Shown piece by piece: positions 39,995 to 51,735 of a DNA stretch of 64,000 nucleotides. Position 1 is the stretch's first letter, and every line of letters begins with the position of its first letter. The notes under the pieces are model-generated. The model was not told the DNA's origin. It made no database searches and worked only from the letters and a program-made list of their open reading frames with translations. The DNA is from Chlorops oryzae. Taxonomy: Eukaryota > Arthropoda > Insecta > Diptera > Chloropidae. The translations under genes were made by a program, and so were the position numbers. The stretch is taken from positions 110,777,308 to 110,841,307 of the forward strand of contig CM035807.1 of assembly GCA_020466095.1 (NCBI GenBank), in the 5' to 3' direction.

Positions 39995-40259
39995 TGGGCT
40001 CGATTTGTGTTTAGACTTTTATAATTTAAGCATACTTTATGGAGCCTACAAATTTAGTTCATACTCAGCATATAAGTTTAAATTTCAAATGCGATTTTAG
40101 GAATTTTCACTTTTAGCTTCTAAATGAATTTTTTCGACGTTAGAAAAGCGGTTTGAAGTTAAACTTCGCTAAACTTGTTCGCAAAATGTAAGAAAAACAT
40201 TTGGTTTGCCCCATAAAGTATGCTTTAAATTTATAAAAGTCAACAAAATCCGAGCCCTG
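39995..40259. mobile_element. hAT-type MITE, CAGGGCTCG family, copy 2
   Basis: The right end ACAAAATCCGAGCCCTG is intact; the left end has decayed to TGGGCTCGATTTG. Flanking octamers TTTATCAC and GTTATCAC differ at one base. The interior matches copy 1 (AAGCATACTTTATGG, GTTTGAAGTT). Confidence 0.75.
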
Positions 40260-40352
40260 GTTATCACTGTCGAAAATATTTGGAGTATTTAAATGCATAC
40301 TTTTGGGTGCTGAATTTAAATATTTTCTGTTGCCCTACTCATGAGTCATGAC

Positions 40353-40522
40353 CAGGGCTCGAATATATATGCATTTATAAATTTAAAGCATACTTTATGG
40401 GGGAAAAACTTATCTTACCAACATTTTGCAAATAAGTCTAGTGAAGTTGATCCTCAAACGGCTTTTCTAGCTTCATAAAAATTCTTATTGAAGTTAAAAG
40501 TCTATTTGAAGCCCGAGCCCTG
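40353..40522. mobile_element. hAT-type MITE, CAGGGCTCG family, copy 3
   Basis: 170 bp with ends CAGGGCTCGAA and GCCCGAGCCCTG, flanked by the exact octamer GTCATGAC (40345-40352 and 40523-40530). It is shorter than copy 1 by internal deletion. Confidence 0.85.
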
Positions 40523-40843
40523 GTCATGACATTGAACTGAACTGATCTAGTAGCAGCCATCGAGGTGACTTTTTTGTTCTTCCTTTTTCATAGACACTTT
40601 GAACCACTAGATCAGTTCACTTTAAAATCATGAGAGTTGGTTTGGATACTATATCGACCACAAAAAGTAGAAAATTTTCCAGAAAATTGAAGTCAGGTCG
40701 TAGCTAACTATACCTCACAATTTCTATATAATATAATATTGCCCATACATAGATACATACGTCGGGCTAGTTAGTCAGGTTTTTTTAAATAGATTTCTTA
40801 TTCCAATTGGAAAACACGGAAGCCGATTATGTTCAAGGTGGGT

Positions 40844-41293
40844 GGGTAAGGGTGTTATATGTTGGTACAGCAACCTGACAATACAATGCGCGACACAGAT
40901 AAATAGTTAGCTAGGTATATATTTTTAATTGGAGGCTTCGAATTCCAAATCTCATTGAAAATACTCAAAAGATTCTAATTTTGGAGAAAATTTGGTGATT
41001 TTCATAACAGACCCTAGTACTGGAGGTACCCTTAAAATTAGTCCTATCGTGTCCGATCTCGAACTTGATCTTAGCCATGTCCCCGTGAGCACGCATAGAA
41101 AATTTTGTCAAGATAGCTCAACTCCTTCGATAAGAAAACTGTATACAAACAGACAGACAGACATACGGACATGGCTAGATTGAATCTCCTGTTGTCGCTG
41201 ATCATTTCTATATATATTTTCTATGGTCGATCTCGACTCGTTCTGGGTGTTACACACAATAGCACAATACACCCTAGACATACAGAGTATAAG
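40844..41293 (-). mobile_element. DINE-1-like Helitron, copy 2
   Basis: Minus orientation. The 3' end is decayed (GTAAGGGTGTTATA, AACCTGACAATACAAT). The core reads ACCCTAGTACTGGAGGTACC, then CAACTCCTTCGATAAGAAAA and the CAGACAGACAGACATACGGA microsatellite, ending near CACCCTAGACATACAGAGTA. Shorter than copy 1 by deletion. Confidence 0.65.
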
Positions 41294-41906
41294 AATCGGT
41301 CGGACGTTTTCATCGAGCATATAAGTGCCTTTAAGTTTTTCATAAGAGAAAATAGATCATTAAATATTTTACTTATTTTTTTACTTTTTTTTAAAAAATA
41401 TGCCTACCGTAAAATACCAAGCACCGTCCGAAATTCCACAATTACGTTAGTCCAAGACATTTCCTGCTGTCAAAAATGATACCTTGAGCAGATGTTCTTA
41501 AGTTTTCTCATCACTTTGGTTCACACATAAATTTTTGATTTGAATAAAATTTGATAAGCTTTGGAAAATTTAAAATTGACTTAGAAGGTCCTACTTTTTT
41601 AATGACGCCTTAAAATGATTGCTCGAAAGGAAGGCACACAAACAGACAAACCACACACATATGATACGAATAGGTCTGTACACGTGTTGCTCGGATTATA
41701 ATTATAAAATCTCATTTGCATACATTATTAGCCTGTCAGCAATTAAGGAGGGAATAAAATACGAAACTTCCTCTGCGTGATGAGAAAAGTTCAACTGTGG
41801 CAGGCTAAATTTTTAAATGACATGTTCGCCACGCTAGGCGCTACAATTCAAGGCTTAAGGTCAAGAGCCTGGCAATTAAATTGGACTGGGAACAACGCAC
41901 TTAACA
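41294..41906. other. No feature recognised
   Basis: AT-rich DNA between two Helitron copies. No gene seen. Confidence 0.4.
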
Positions 41907-43241
41907 CATGTAAGGGTGTTATAGTCAGACAAGCCTGGCAATACAATATCCGACATAGACATATTGGCTGACATTTAAAAAAAATACTGATTACAACTAG
42001 TCATTTTAGGACCAGTTTGGAACTAGACCCAAACTAGACTAGTTGTAATTAGTTTTTTGAAAAAAATTTTAGCGCCAAAATTCTTAGAATTTTTCACTTA
42101 TTCTATATATAAATTTTTATCGAAATCGGACGTCATGAAATTTTCGGATTTTTTGAGTTTTTGGTCCAAAACTCTTTAAACTTCTTCTTGCCACCCAATT
42201 TTTTTTTCGGTTAATGTCTTATAATTGCTCAATATACCATTGTGGCAAATATAAGCGCTACCAAAGCACTCTTTCTCCCGCTACGCCCTTGACTTCTACC
42301 AATCGGACAAGGTATTCTGGAGGTTTTAATGGCCATTTAGGGCCTTATATTATGACTATTTTTCAATTTCTTTCTGAAAACCAACCTTTTGCCACGCCCA
42401 CTTTTATACTCTTTTTAAATATAATCGGAATATATGCTCAAATTCCAAATTTCATTGAAATATGTGGAAAAACTCTGATTTTGGGTCTGTTTTTGGGACT
42501 TTTGTGCCAGACTCTATTACTGGAATTACCATTAATAATAGACCGATTGCCTCGCCCACTTTCCTTATTATTCAAAATTTTATCTGGTGCCCTAAAATGC
42601 ACTCACATATCAATTGTCATCCAATAAAATAAAAAAATTCGGTTTTAAAGCAGTTTTTGTGATTGTCATAACTAGAGCTCGGATTTTGAATTTTTTGAAT
42701 TTTTTTGAATTTTTTTGGAGTTTTTTTTTGCATTTAACTGTGCTTTTTGAATATTTTATTCACTGAAGTAGGCTTTTGTTTGTTAATTTGACAATTCAAA
42801 ATTTTAATAGGCATACTAAATCGAACTGATTTGGAATTTTTGACTGTGAATTTTTTGCATTTTTGTTTGAAATTTTTGGAATATTTTTTGAATATTTTGA
42901 ATTTTTTCCATTTTTTGTTTGAATTTTTTAAAATATTTTTTGATTATTTTTAATGTTTTGAATTTTTTGTTTAAATTATTTTTTGAATTTTTTGAATATA
43001 TTTTTTGAATTGAAAAAAATTTTTTTTTTAATTTTTTAACATATTCAAATTCCGAGTCATAGTCATAACACACCCTATTACTGGAGGTACCCTTCAAAAT
43101 TAACCGATTGGGTCCATTCTTGAACTTGATCCTTCCCATACCCATTCCAATACTCAGGTCTCTCTCAAGCGGCTCTAGGTCTTACACACAACCACACAAA
43201 CGCAATATACCCTCGACACAGAGTGTGTCTCGGGTATAAAA
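41907..43241 (-). mobile_element. DINE-1-like Helitron, copy 3, with internal insertion
   Basis: Minus orientation. The 3' end is at the left (GTAAGGGTGTTATAGTCAGA, then CAATACAATATCCGACA), GCCACGCCCAC occurs near 42390, and the 5' end at the right is ATACCCTCGACACAGAGTGT then CTCGGGTATA. It is interrupted by the hAT-type MITE at 42673-43061. Confidence 0.7.
42673..43061 (-). mobile_element. hAT-type MITE with ATTCAAAA repeats, copy 2
   Basis: The inverse of the element at 39391: TAGAGCTCGGATTTTGAATT, GCATTTAACTGTGC, TTCACTGAAGTAGGC, then the TTGAATTTTTT array and TCCGAGTCATA. The exact octamer GTCATAAC flanks it (42665-42672 and 43062-43069), and it splits the Helitron core phrase CATAACA...CACCCTATTACTGGAGG. 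Confidence 0.9.
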
Positions 43242-43999
43242 ATTATCGAATATCTTCTCATCTCCCATGTCCGACTAAAACACCCTTAGTTGTTTGTTTT
43301 GCTTACAGTTCGTCAATAAAACCAATTATTTCATAAATTCTTCATGCCTTCATCACCTCTCGCATATTTATTAAGGTTAAATCAATGAAATTCTAAAATT
43401 AAAAAACAAGAATAATTCAAAAAAAAATTTCATTTTTTTTTCGTTTTTTATCTTTTAGCTGTGGAAATGATAAGCATTGAAGCTTCTCGTCGTGAACTTT
43501 CCGCCTTTCCGCTTGTTTCTAGTTCCTCGGTTCTCGGATGCCAGAAGCATCATATTTATCAGTCAATTCGAGGAAATTGCGTCGGATTTTAGTGAAGAGC
43601 TTAGAATGCAAAACAGGCAGGCAGTTCGAAAATGTTCATCTCTCTCTGCGTGTCATTGACTTGAGTGATAAGCATTGAGCTTCTCGAGGAACGGAATGTT
43701 ATTCAATCATTTTTTTTTAATGAAAGAAAATTGCCAGCTTGCGAAATCAGTTTCATCTTGCTCATTAAGGCGAACGTTGGCGTTGGCGTTGTCGTTGTGT
43801 CTATCGTTGTTGGTAGTTCCCTATATGACAATCATGAATGGGAAATTAGAGTGTCAAGGTTGCTGGTTTTGTGGATATCGTTACAGTGATTACGCTTAAA
43901 GTAATGATATTTTATGTCGTTATGCAATCTATTTATCACTAGATGCGATCATGAATGGGTGAAGTGAGGGTTGGGTGTGGAGTCGTTCGAGTGATTACG
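43242..43999. other. No feature recognised
   Basis: Short GTTGGCGTTG repeats near 43770-43810. No conserved protein. Confidence 0.35.
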
Positions 44000-44073
44000 T
44001 AGAGAGTAAGGAGAGTAGAGTGAGAGATGCAGAGAGAGGGAGAGAGAGTGAAAGAGAGAGAGATGGTGAGAGG

Positions 44074-44107
<34 letters not shown>

Positions 44108-44487
44108 GAGAGAAAAGAGGGAGAGAAAAGAGAGAGAGAGAGAGAAAAAGAGAGGGAGAGAAAGAGAAGAGAGAGAAAGAGAGAGGGAGAAAAAGAGAGA
44201 GAGAGGGAGAGAAAGAAAGAGAGAGAGAGAGAGAGAGGAAAGAGAGAGAGAGGAAAGAGAGAGAGGGAAAGAGAGAGAGGGAGAGAGAGAGAGGGAAAGA
44301 CAGAGAGGTAAAGAGAGAGAGAGGTAAAGAGAGAGAGAGGGATAGAGAGAGAGGGAGAGAGAGGAAGAAATAGAGATATAGAGGGAGAGAGAGAGGAGGG
44401 GGGGGGAGAGAGAGAGGGAGAAAGAAGGATAGAAAGAGAAAGAGAGAGAAAGAGAGGGAGAGAAGGAGAGAGAGGGCGAGAGAGGTA
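44000..44487 (+). repeat. GA-rich polypurine tract 2
   Basis: About 490 bp of GAGA/GAAA/GAGG units with very few pyrimidines. Frames through it are artefacts. Unlike the tract at 25289, I see no MITE termini on its flanks. Confidence 0.95.
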
Positions 44488-46056
44488 GCGTTAAAGTTTA
44501 GGATAAAATTTTTGTTAAAACGTCCGTTCAACGAGAAAATGAGATATATAAGGAATACATAAATGGTGAGTACCAATATAAAATTACCTTTTTTGTTAAG
44601 AATGTATTTTTGTCATTGATGTCCTGTATTGGGTAACCGGTTCACAGAGAACTATTTTAGGGACATCGGACAAAGATTACAAAAATTCCAATTACCTAAA
44701 AAAATTGGCAGTTCTCCCATTTTATGGAAAGTAATCGCAAATTGAACCACAAGAAGCTTTTTTGCTATCAGGCTTTCGTCCAACGATTTTATTGTCATCT
44801 AAGTCATGCCCAGAAAGGATCACGTTTACACATATATGTACATGTAAACATATGAACCTCCAAACAAGGGCCGATTCATCGTTTTACCCGCTCTGGGAAA
44901 AAAAAATATTTTGTTCCCCATATGACTTTACGCATAAGTATCTATGTGAAATTGTGCCACTCGGGAATTTTCCCGGCCTGCCTCCCCTAAATCGGGACAC
45001 ACCTTCAACAGCTTTCATTCATCGTTGTCGAAATCGAAGCAATAAAGATACTCCCTCGTGCCTCGGTTTCTGAAAAAGAGCCTATATTTGAGGAGGTACT
45101 CCTTTGCATTGGGGCTTGATAGCCTTTGTCTTATTTTTGATCCAAATCGCGGTTTCAGAACGGGCTACAAACTCATCCCTAGGCAAGAGAGTGATGACTT
45201 TTTTGTTTCTCAATCTTTTGCATCGAGGGTCACCCCTCAGATCTCTAAATTCTCCTGATCGTCCTGATGATTTAAAGTTTTCCAGAGCAATAATGTCATA
45301 CAAACAGTGGCTTCTGGAGAGTGGGAAGAACTGTTGCCACTCTTTAGTGGAGTCTTAGGACAGATAGTTAAGTGGGCAGGAACATTTTTATAGGAGGTTT
45401 TAGTTATTAGAAGATTTCAAAATTAAATTATAGGGAATTCTAAGCCTTCTTCGGAGACATTCAGGGGAATATTCCCCTAATCTACTTGCAACTTTGGTGT
45501 TAAGTGAACTAACTCGACCTCTTGACGGCTATTTATATATCGCCTTAGATGCTAGTTATGCCGGTATTCAAGTTCAGGCTATCTTAAGTAAAAGAGGGGA
45601 GCATTTCAAGACCAAGAAAAAAAAAATCCGATGAGTGGTTCATATTTTAATTGGGTTTTTAGAAAAAGTGAGACGACTTTTTTCATCGCCTGAAAATATG
45701 CCACATTTTTTTTGATTTCTGTCTTTAAGTGAGAATTATATATAGAAAAAAGTGTGGCAATCAAGTTTTTTTTTCAAGTGTTGAACTCAAGTTTTTGTAC
45801 AAAATTTGTTAAAAATTTCATACAATTTTTGCCTTTATTGACCTATAGCGCCTAAACTGTTGAACCGATTTCATCCATATGTATGAGGGATATGTTGTAT
45901 TTTTGCTCTTCTTTCATATAAATTAAAAAGATATTTAAAAAAATATCATAACGGTCGAGCGATAATGGGGCCTACGACTAAAAACTATTGACAAGAATTC
46001 GCAAAACCTTTTCTTAGTGGATAATTAAAAAAACTTGTCGTTTAGCTAACTTTCTT
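44488..46056. other. Mostly unrecognised; one possible retroelement remnant
   Basis: Several medium frames but no continuous protein. The stretch 45517-45620 is noted separately. The rest shows no repeat boundaries. Confidence 0.35.
45517..45620 (+). pseudogene. Possible LTR-retroelement RNase H fragment
   Basis: The plus frame reads LTRPLDGYLYIALDASYAGI then QVQAILSKRGEHFKTK. The pattern D-A-S....I...LS is like the start of gypsy-type RNase H (T-D-A-S-....G-A-V-L-S). It is only about 35 codons and isolated, so this is a weak call. Confidence 0.25.
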
Positions 46057-46060
46057 TTAA

Positions 46061-46342
46061 CCTCTAATGCAAATTTTTTTTTCACTGAAAAGTTGTTATA
46101 AGACTAATTTAGTGTAGAGAAACATGAATCTCAAAATTATTAGGTATAATTTTTTTTTATGGTAATTTGTTCGGAAAAAGTCCGCCTAGAGACGGAGTCA
46201 GGAATTTTAGAAGGCTATAAACATATATTTATTCAGAAATTAAATATCCTTCAAGACAAATGCTTTCAGTCAAACGGCAATTTAGTGTTGAGTAGTGTTA
46301 TTGATGACCTTCAAGCAATGCGTGCAATGCGTTCTTCTAGAG
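46061..46342. mobile_element. piggyBac-like MITE, second related copy (TTAA target)
   Basis: TTAA at 46057-46060 and 46343-46346. The left end CCTCTAATGCAAATTTT matches the element at 13156, and GGTAATTTGTTCGG is shared; the right end CTTCTAGAG is a weaker inverse. The extra 150 bp relative to 13156 is unexplained. Confidence 0.55.
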
Positions 46343-46346
46343 TTAA

Positions 46347-47017
46347 ATGTCATTGACATTTCGGTCGGACTCTCTGACATTCATTGGAATATGTAATTAC
46401 CGTCAATAATAATGACGAGTTAATTTCTTTCAATTTTCTGATCGATAATTCTTTCAGTTCGTCCTTCGAATACTTAGTTGCATTAAGTCTTTAACAACTT
46501 TTGCCAGACCCTTCGATTTAATACCGTCCATTCGAAGGTATTTTAGAATTTTCTAAATTACGCTATAAATAACGTTCTACTTTGAAATGCTGTTGTACCC
46601 CAAAACAAGCTCCATTAAACATGTCCCTCGTTGGGTCATGAAAATCCCCACGATATCGCAATTGTAGTTTAATTCAATAAACCTCTTGCAGCAACAATTG
46701 AAATAGACAACTGGAAATTACAAAAAAAATGCGCTGCCACCATCGTTTCGTGGCAAAGAATGGAAAAGCCACAAGCTTAAGTACAATGGGCTACAAGCGT
46801 CCAATCGTTCTGTACATAAATTTTGCGCAAAATGACACGATTTTTCGCATGTAATCGTTTTTTTCTACAAAAAAAAAAAAAAATAGATAACATAAATAAA
46901 TGAATAAATAAAGAAAAAGAAAATTCGACCTAACGGATTCGTTCATAGATAGCAGCACGTCAGAAACTCTTCCGTCGATTGTTGAATGAGTTGTTTGCAC
47001 TCGCCGACGAGGACTTC
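46347..47017. other. No feature recognised
   Basis: AT-rich DNA with an A tract at 46868-46883. No gene seen. Confidence 0.4.
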
Positions 47018-48312
47018 TTATATCCGACACTCTCTGTGTCGAGGGTGTATTCCGATTGTGCGTACGTGTGTAGCACTCAGAACCAGTCGAAATAGATCAT
47101 ACAAAATGTATATAGAAATGATCAGCGTCACCAGGAGGTTCGATTTCCGGCCTTCTGTCTGTCTGTATACAGTTTTCTTATCGAAGAAGTTGAACTATCT
47201 TGACGAAGTTTGGTACACAGAGAAAAAAATCAACAAGAAAACTGGTTAAATCAAAACGAAAAACATACAAAAAGACTTCAACAAGGAATATATTTAATTT
47301 TAACAATTTTTCTTGTTGGAAAAAATAAAGATTTTTCCCTTTGAATCAACCATATTTCAGGTTGAATTGAAATGATAATTTTCAAAAATGTATCTAAATT
47401 TAAATTGTTGAACTAACCGCGGACATAATTGACATGACAAGATAATTTTTAAAATAAAAAAATTTCTAAAATACCCATAAAAGAAAAAAATGTCAAAACA
47501 AATTAAATTAACGTTCAAAGCAAATTTCCACATAGCCCTCTGCTGAACATAACCCCAAAAATAGCCATTGGATGGACTTCATCCAATTTCGTCACTCCGT
47601 TGTCGTGTGACAGCTTTCGCAATGGTTCTAAGATGAATACATATCATATGTCATATTTTATAAACCAAATGAGAATTATACCGAACGAAAAGAAATGAAA
47701 ATAAAGATATTTCCTTTTAAATCAACCAAAAATGTTGTTGACTCAACCATTTTTCTTTTGAAATTTTTGCTCTGCTCGAAAATCAAAAGGACTGTGAATA
47801 ACAATGCGCCCTTTTAAAAAAATCATGGTTAAGTTCTCTCAGTGTATGTGTGCTCACGGGGCCATGAGCCTCCATTACTAGGTTCCTGTATGAAAATCAT
47901 AAAAATTGATCTGAATCCTGAATTTTGCAAGATATTTTGATTAAATCTGATATTTGGAGATATTTAAAGGCATAAAATATAATAGTAATATCCAAAAAAA
48001 TTTTGAAAAGTGGGCGTGGCAGAAGGCTGTTTTTCGAAAATTGTCTCTTACACCTGAAATTCATATGGGACTTGAACCTGGCATGTTTGGTTCCTTTATA
48101 GTCATAAGCATGCTCTACAAAAATTTTCTTGATCGGTCTATTATTAAGGGTCCCTCCCGTCCCTAGAATCGCCTAAAAACCGAGGTTTATTCAAAATCTC
48201 CAGAATACCTAGTCTTGGGGCGTGTTTAAAGAAATTTTAGGACATATGTATGTATATGCCTGTGTCGGGTATTGTACAGTGAGGCTCGCTTGACTATAAC
48301 ACCCTTACTTGT
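47018..48312 (+). mobile_element. DINE-1-like Helitron, copy 4, split by insertion
   Basis: The 5' part is 47018-47215 (TCCGACACTCTCTGTGTCGA, GTCTGTCTGTATACAGTTTT, CTTGACGAAGTTTGGTA). It resumes at 47845 with TATGTGTGCTCACGGGGCCA, then GTGGGCGTGGCAGAAGG, TGTGTCGGGTATTG and CTTACTTGTA at the 3' end. The interruption is the 629-bp element at 47216-47844. Confidence 0.75.
47216..47844. mobile_element. CACTGAGAGAA element, copy 1 (TA target)
   Basis: 629 bp with left end CACAGAGAAAAAAATC and right end TTCTCTCAGTG, flanked by TA. Helitron copy 1 reads TTTGGTATGCGTGCTC without the insert, which gives the pre-insertion site and proves a TA duplication. No protein is encoded. Superfamily by TA target would be Tc1/mariner-like. 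Confidence 0.88.
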
Positions 48313-49609
48313 ATTTTTTTCTTTTATTAATATCTATAATTGTGTTAAGCGCTTCCATTGCTATCGCAATATCGAAGTGATTGTGGTGCTGCTATATATA
48401 TTTATAATAAATGTATATAATATATATTTATGTTTACATATCAAAATGGGTACATATTACTTTCATGTTCAGCAAAATTGTGTAGGCGTTTGTGGTGTGC
48501 ATTTCACTTCCCTTCTGGCGTGGAGAATTCTATTCGAGCAGCAAAATAAAAAAACAAAAAATCCTTTTTAATCAGGTCCTTTATGGCATTTTATAATCCT
48601 GTGACAGCATAACGAAGTAGAAGAATTTTGTATCCTTGAGCAAACGTCTTACTTTTTTGCGTTGTGGAGATTGTGTTTATTTTCGTTTCTTTTCTTTGTA
48701 TATTCTTCGAAATTCCCAGAGAGTTTTAAATGTCAAAGAAAAGTCGTTGTTTTTTCTTGAATGTCGGCACAGAATTTAAGGAGGATCCTAAGAAAATGTG
48801 TGCCTACATACATTTCATTAGTGAAAAAAGGTGAGCTGTCAACTGCATTTGTCCTTTGTGTCAAATTTCTTTTACGCCTGATGAACTTTCCCCTCAAATT
48901 CAATGTACTAAAAATACATGGACTTGAATTTCTTTTAGGCCAATAAGCTCCAATTGAGACACGTGCCATGCTGTTATGCTCGTTACCGTGTTCATGCATG
49001 ATACAAAATCAGTACTCCACCCACAAAAAAAACTAAACTTTTTTATCTATGCGGATTCCGGACTGTCAAGGATAATAATTTAGAGCCTAGTATCGAACTT
49101 TCAAACAAAAAAAATTAATATTAAATGAAGAAATTTTTCAATTATAATGAATAATTTTCAATTCTTCAAATCCATAAAGCGGCAAGCGTAGCCCGAAGAA
49201 AATAAAACTCTTCGTCCTTTTTTTGTTTGGCCATAATTACATCAATCGTGGGAGACCGCAGTTTGGCTGCTCACAACAAGCCGCAGAATAACCAAACCGA
49301 AGCACTTCAATAAAGTCGTTCAGAGTTCAATAAAATATATATAATGACGAATTAAAATGGAAATGCGAGAAAGCTGAAGCAATTTATGGAACAACAAACT
49401 TTCTCAACTATCGCATGCCGAGTGGGAATTTGTTAAAGTTATCGCATTAAATTCTCGCGTGTCCCTTGAACTTGAATCGATTTCGAAAAGTTGTGGACTT
49501 TTGTGCTTTCGTGAGAGGGCGTAGTATTTGAATTGGAAAAGTTGAACTTACAATTTTTTGAAAATAATTATTTTTTAAAATCGAAATAATTATGAATTCT
49601 TGAACTGCG
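48313..49609. other. No feature recognised
   Basis: AT-rich DNA with TATATTTATAAT-type repeats near 48395-48430. No gene or element boundaries. Confidence 0.4.
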
Positions 49610-49612
49610 TTA

Positions 49613-50217
49613 AGCCCAAAATCCAACATTGCGAGAGTGCGCGACGTCACGAAAATGTTTTGCGTGTACGCATTTCAATCTCCAATGAGAGTTTTGCGTC
49701 ACGCAGATGATAGCATAATTTCGCAATATTTGAACCAAGTACCAATCTAACGAGTACCGAGTACTCATAAAAATTATACGTTATCACTTGAGTTTAAATT
49801 TTAATTCAAAATATTTGTTACTCGGGGCTCCAGAAATCTTCAAGGACGTGCAGTCTGCAGTTTTGCCTCTCATTTCCTTAAGGCTCTTGAAATTGGTCTT
49901 AGAGAGCTCCAGGCCACTTAACAGTCATTCTCATATCATAAATAATAATTCGATATTTCACGGAACAGTGCAGACAGATTTTTATTTTATTTATTTAACG
50001 AGTACCCAATGGCGAGTACTCAAAAAATAGCTACATCATTAACCCCTGTCAAATTGCCTCGCAACGAGAAATATTCAATTTTTCAAAATTTTCTCGCTAC
50101 GAGGTCTCGCAGTGCGATACATTGGAGATTGAACCATATGAATTGAATGTATTGAAATTTGTGTGCGTCTCGTCTCGCGCTCTCACATCGGGCTCTCGCA
50201 ATGTTGGATTTTGGGCT
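49613..50217. mobile_element. PIF/Harbinger-like MITE (TTA target), AGCCCAAAATCC ends
   Basis: 605 bp. The left end AGCCCAAAATCCAACATTGC then GAGAG and the exact inverse at the right, flanked by TTA (49610-49612 and 50218-50220). Subterminal GCGCGA and CTCTCGC words are inverted too. The interior carries repeated GAGTACC and GAGTACTCA words. Confidence 0.8.
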
Positions 50218-51189
50218 TTAGTCCAGAAGTAACCCAACCCAGCTCAGGTTTTGTGGAATTTTTGATCAAAATTGAGTCGCCTTTCTGACTGAAATGATCA
50301 AATATGCGCTTGTTTTCTTCAGATCAGATCAGAAATGATACTTTTTTCGGGAGAAAATGGAACCCTAGACGCGAACCTTCTTGGGGAGCAATATTTGATA
50401 TTATTTGCGAGTCGTTTTCGAGTCATATTTTGTTACCATTTTTGTGTCGTATTTTTTTTTTACAAATTTGGATTCTTTTTTCCTCATGTTTGTGATCATT
50501 TCCTTGTCTTTATTGACTCATATTTATGATCACTTCCACCCAACATTTGGAAGACTGTTTTATAAGAAGATTCCATTTACGTAGTGTTTTTCGAGCCCCC
50601 TTCATGATTTAGTTTTAAAATTATTGAGTCATTTCATGGCATAATTAAAAGCAGTTACTCGAAAATCAACTCTCCAATATGTTTCAAAAGCGAGTCGTAT
50701 TTCAATTACCCAGATGAGTCGTTTTTGAGCCCTCTTGATGATTGAAAAGTGATCGATCACATGCACGATTAAAAGAAGATAATTTCTCCGGACAAAAGTA
50801 TCATTTTTGATCAGAAAGGCGACTCGAAAAAGACTCGCTTTTGATCAAAAATTTCGAAAAATTCTAGCTTGGATTCTACACTCTTGTTTGCTCTCATATT
50901 CTTTCATCTACTTCATCATTTTCGAGTCATATTTGCTATCGATTTCGAGTCTTTTTGATCTCATGTTTGAGCTCATTTTCTGGTCTTTATTGACTCATGT
51001 TAGCTCTAATTTTTGATTTATATTCGCTATCATTTTCGAGTCTTTATTGAGTCATATTTGTGATCATTTTCTTGTAATTCAGTTCATTTTCGAGTCATAT
51101 TTGATACTGTTTTCGTGTCCCAGATATTTTTTTAATCGGTTACTTTCTAAAAACAAAAAATATGCAATGTTTTTTCTTTCCCTTGGATT

Positions 51190-51262
51190 TTATTTACGTG
51201 GGATTTGAACCTGAGAACTCTCGTTTTCTAGCCATTTACACCATTCAACTCATTTTCGAGTC
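51190..51262 (-). mobile_element. Possible tRNA-like SINE head
   Basis: The minus strand reads GGTGTAAATGGCTAGAAAAC then GAGAGTTCTCAGGTTCAAATCC. GGTTCAAATCC is a canonical B-box, and TGGCTAGAAAA resembles an A-box. The cloverleaf stems pair poorly, so a functional tRNA is unlikely. Confidence 0.35.
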
Positions 51263-51299
51263 TTATATTGAGTGAAATATCACATAGCAACTTCTTCTT

Positions 51300-51735
51300 C
51301 TACTTCTTTTTGGAGACAAGAAAAAGATCATCTGCATATAGAAGCGTCCAGGGACGTGTTACTTGAAGATCGTCGGCAAAAAAAATTGGGAGACGAGAGA
51401 GAGCTGATCCTTGGTGAACGCCTACAGAGATTTGAAAACTCAGATGAAATTTCGGTTGTCGAATGGACTTTTGGGATTTGCATAGAGAATTTTTACCCAC
51501 ATAATAGGGTCTTCCGGCACTAAATGTTTTCTCAAAGCATACCAGATGAGATCATGAGGAACGCGATCAAATGCCTTTTCTTAATCAAGGAAGGCCCTAT
51601 GAAGTAGTAAATAAAAGAAAGTTTTTCAATTAGTTCTTTGACTATTTCACGAATTTGTTTATCCAGTACCCTTTCAAACACTTTAAGTGTGTGGGACAAG
51701 AGCCTAATCGGCCTACAATTTAAACAACAGCGTGA
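51300..51735 (-). pseudogene. RTE-like LINE reverse transcriptase remnant
   Basis: Minus-strand frames give NCRPIRLLSHTLKVFERVLD, then (K)AFDRVPHDLIWYALRKHLVP with MWVKILY, then FQISVGVHQGSALS and PWTLLYADDLFLVS. These are ordered reverse transcriptase blocks, including the catalytic A-F-D and Y-A-D-D motifs, as found in RTE-type LINEs. Frameshifts and a deletion between GSALS and YADD make it dead. Confidence 0.85.

Noticed and set aside
43975..44576. 132- and 193-codon frames
   Set aside because: Same artefact over the second GA tract.
51272..51523. 83-codon plus-strand frame
   Set aside because: It is the reverse of the dead LINE reverse transcriptase on the minus strand.
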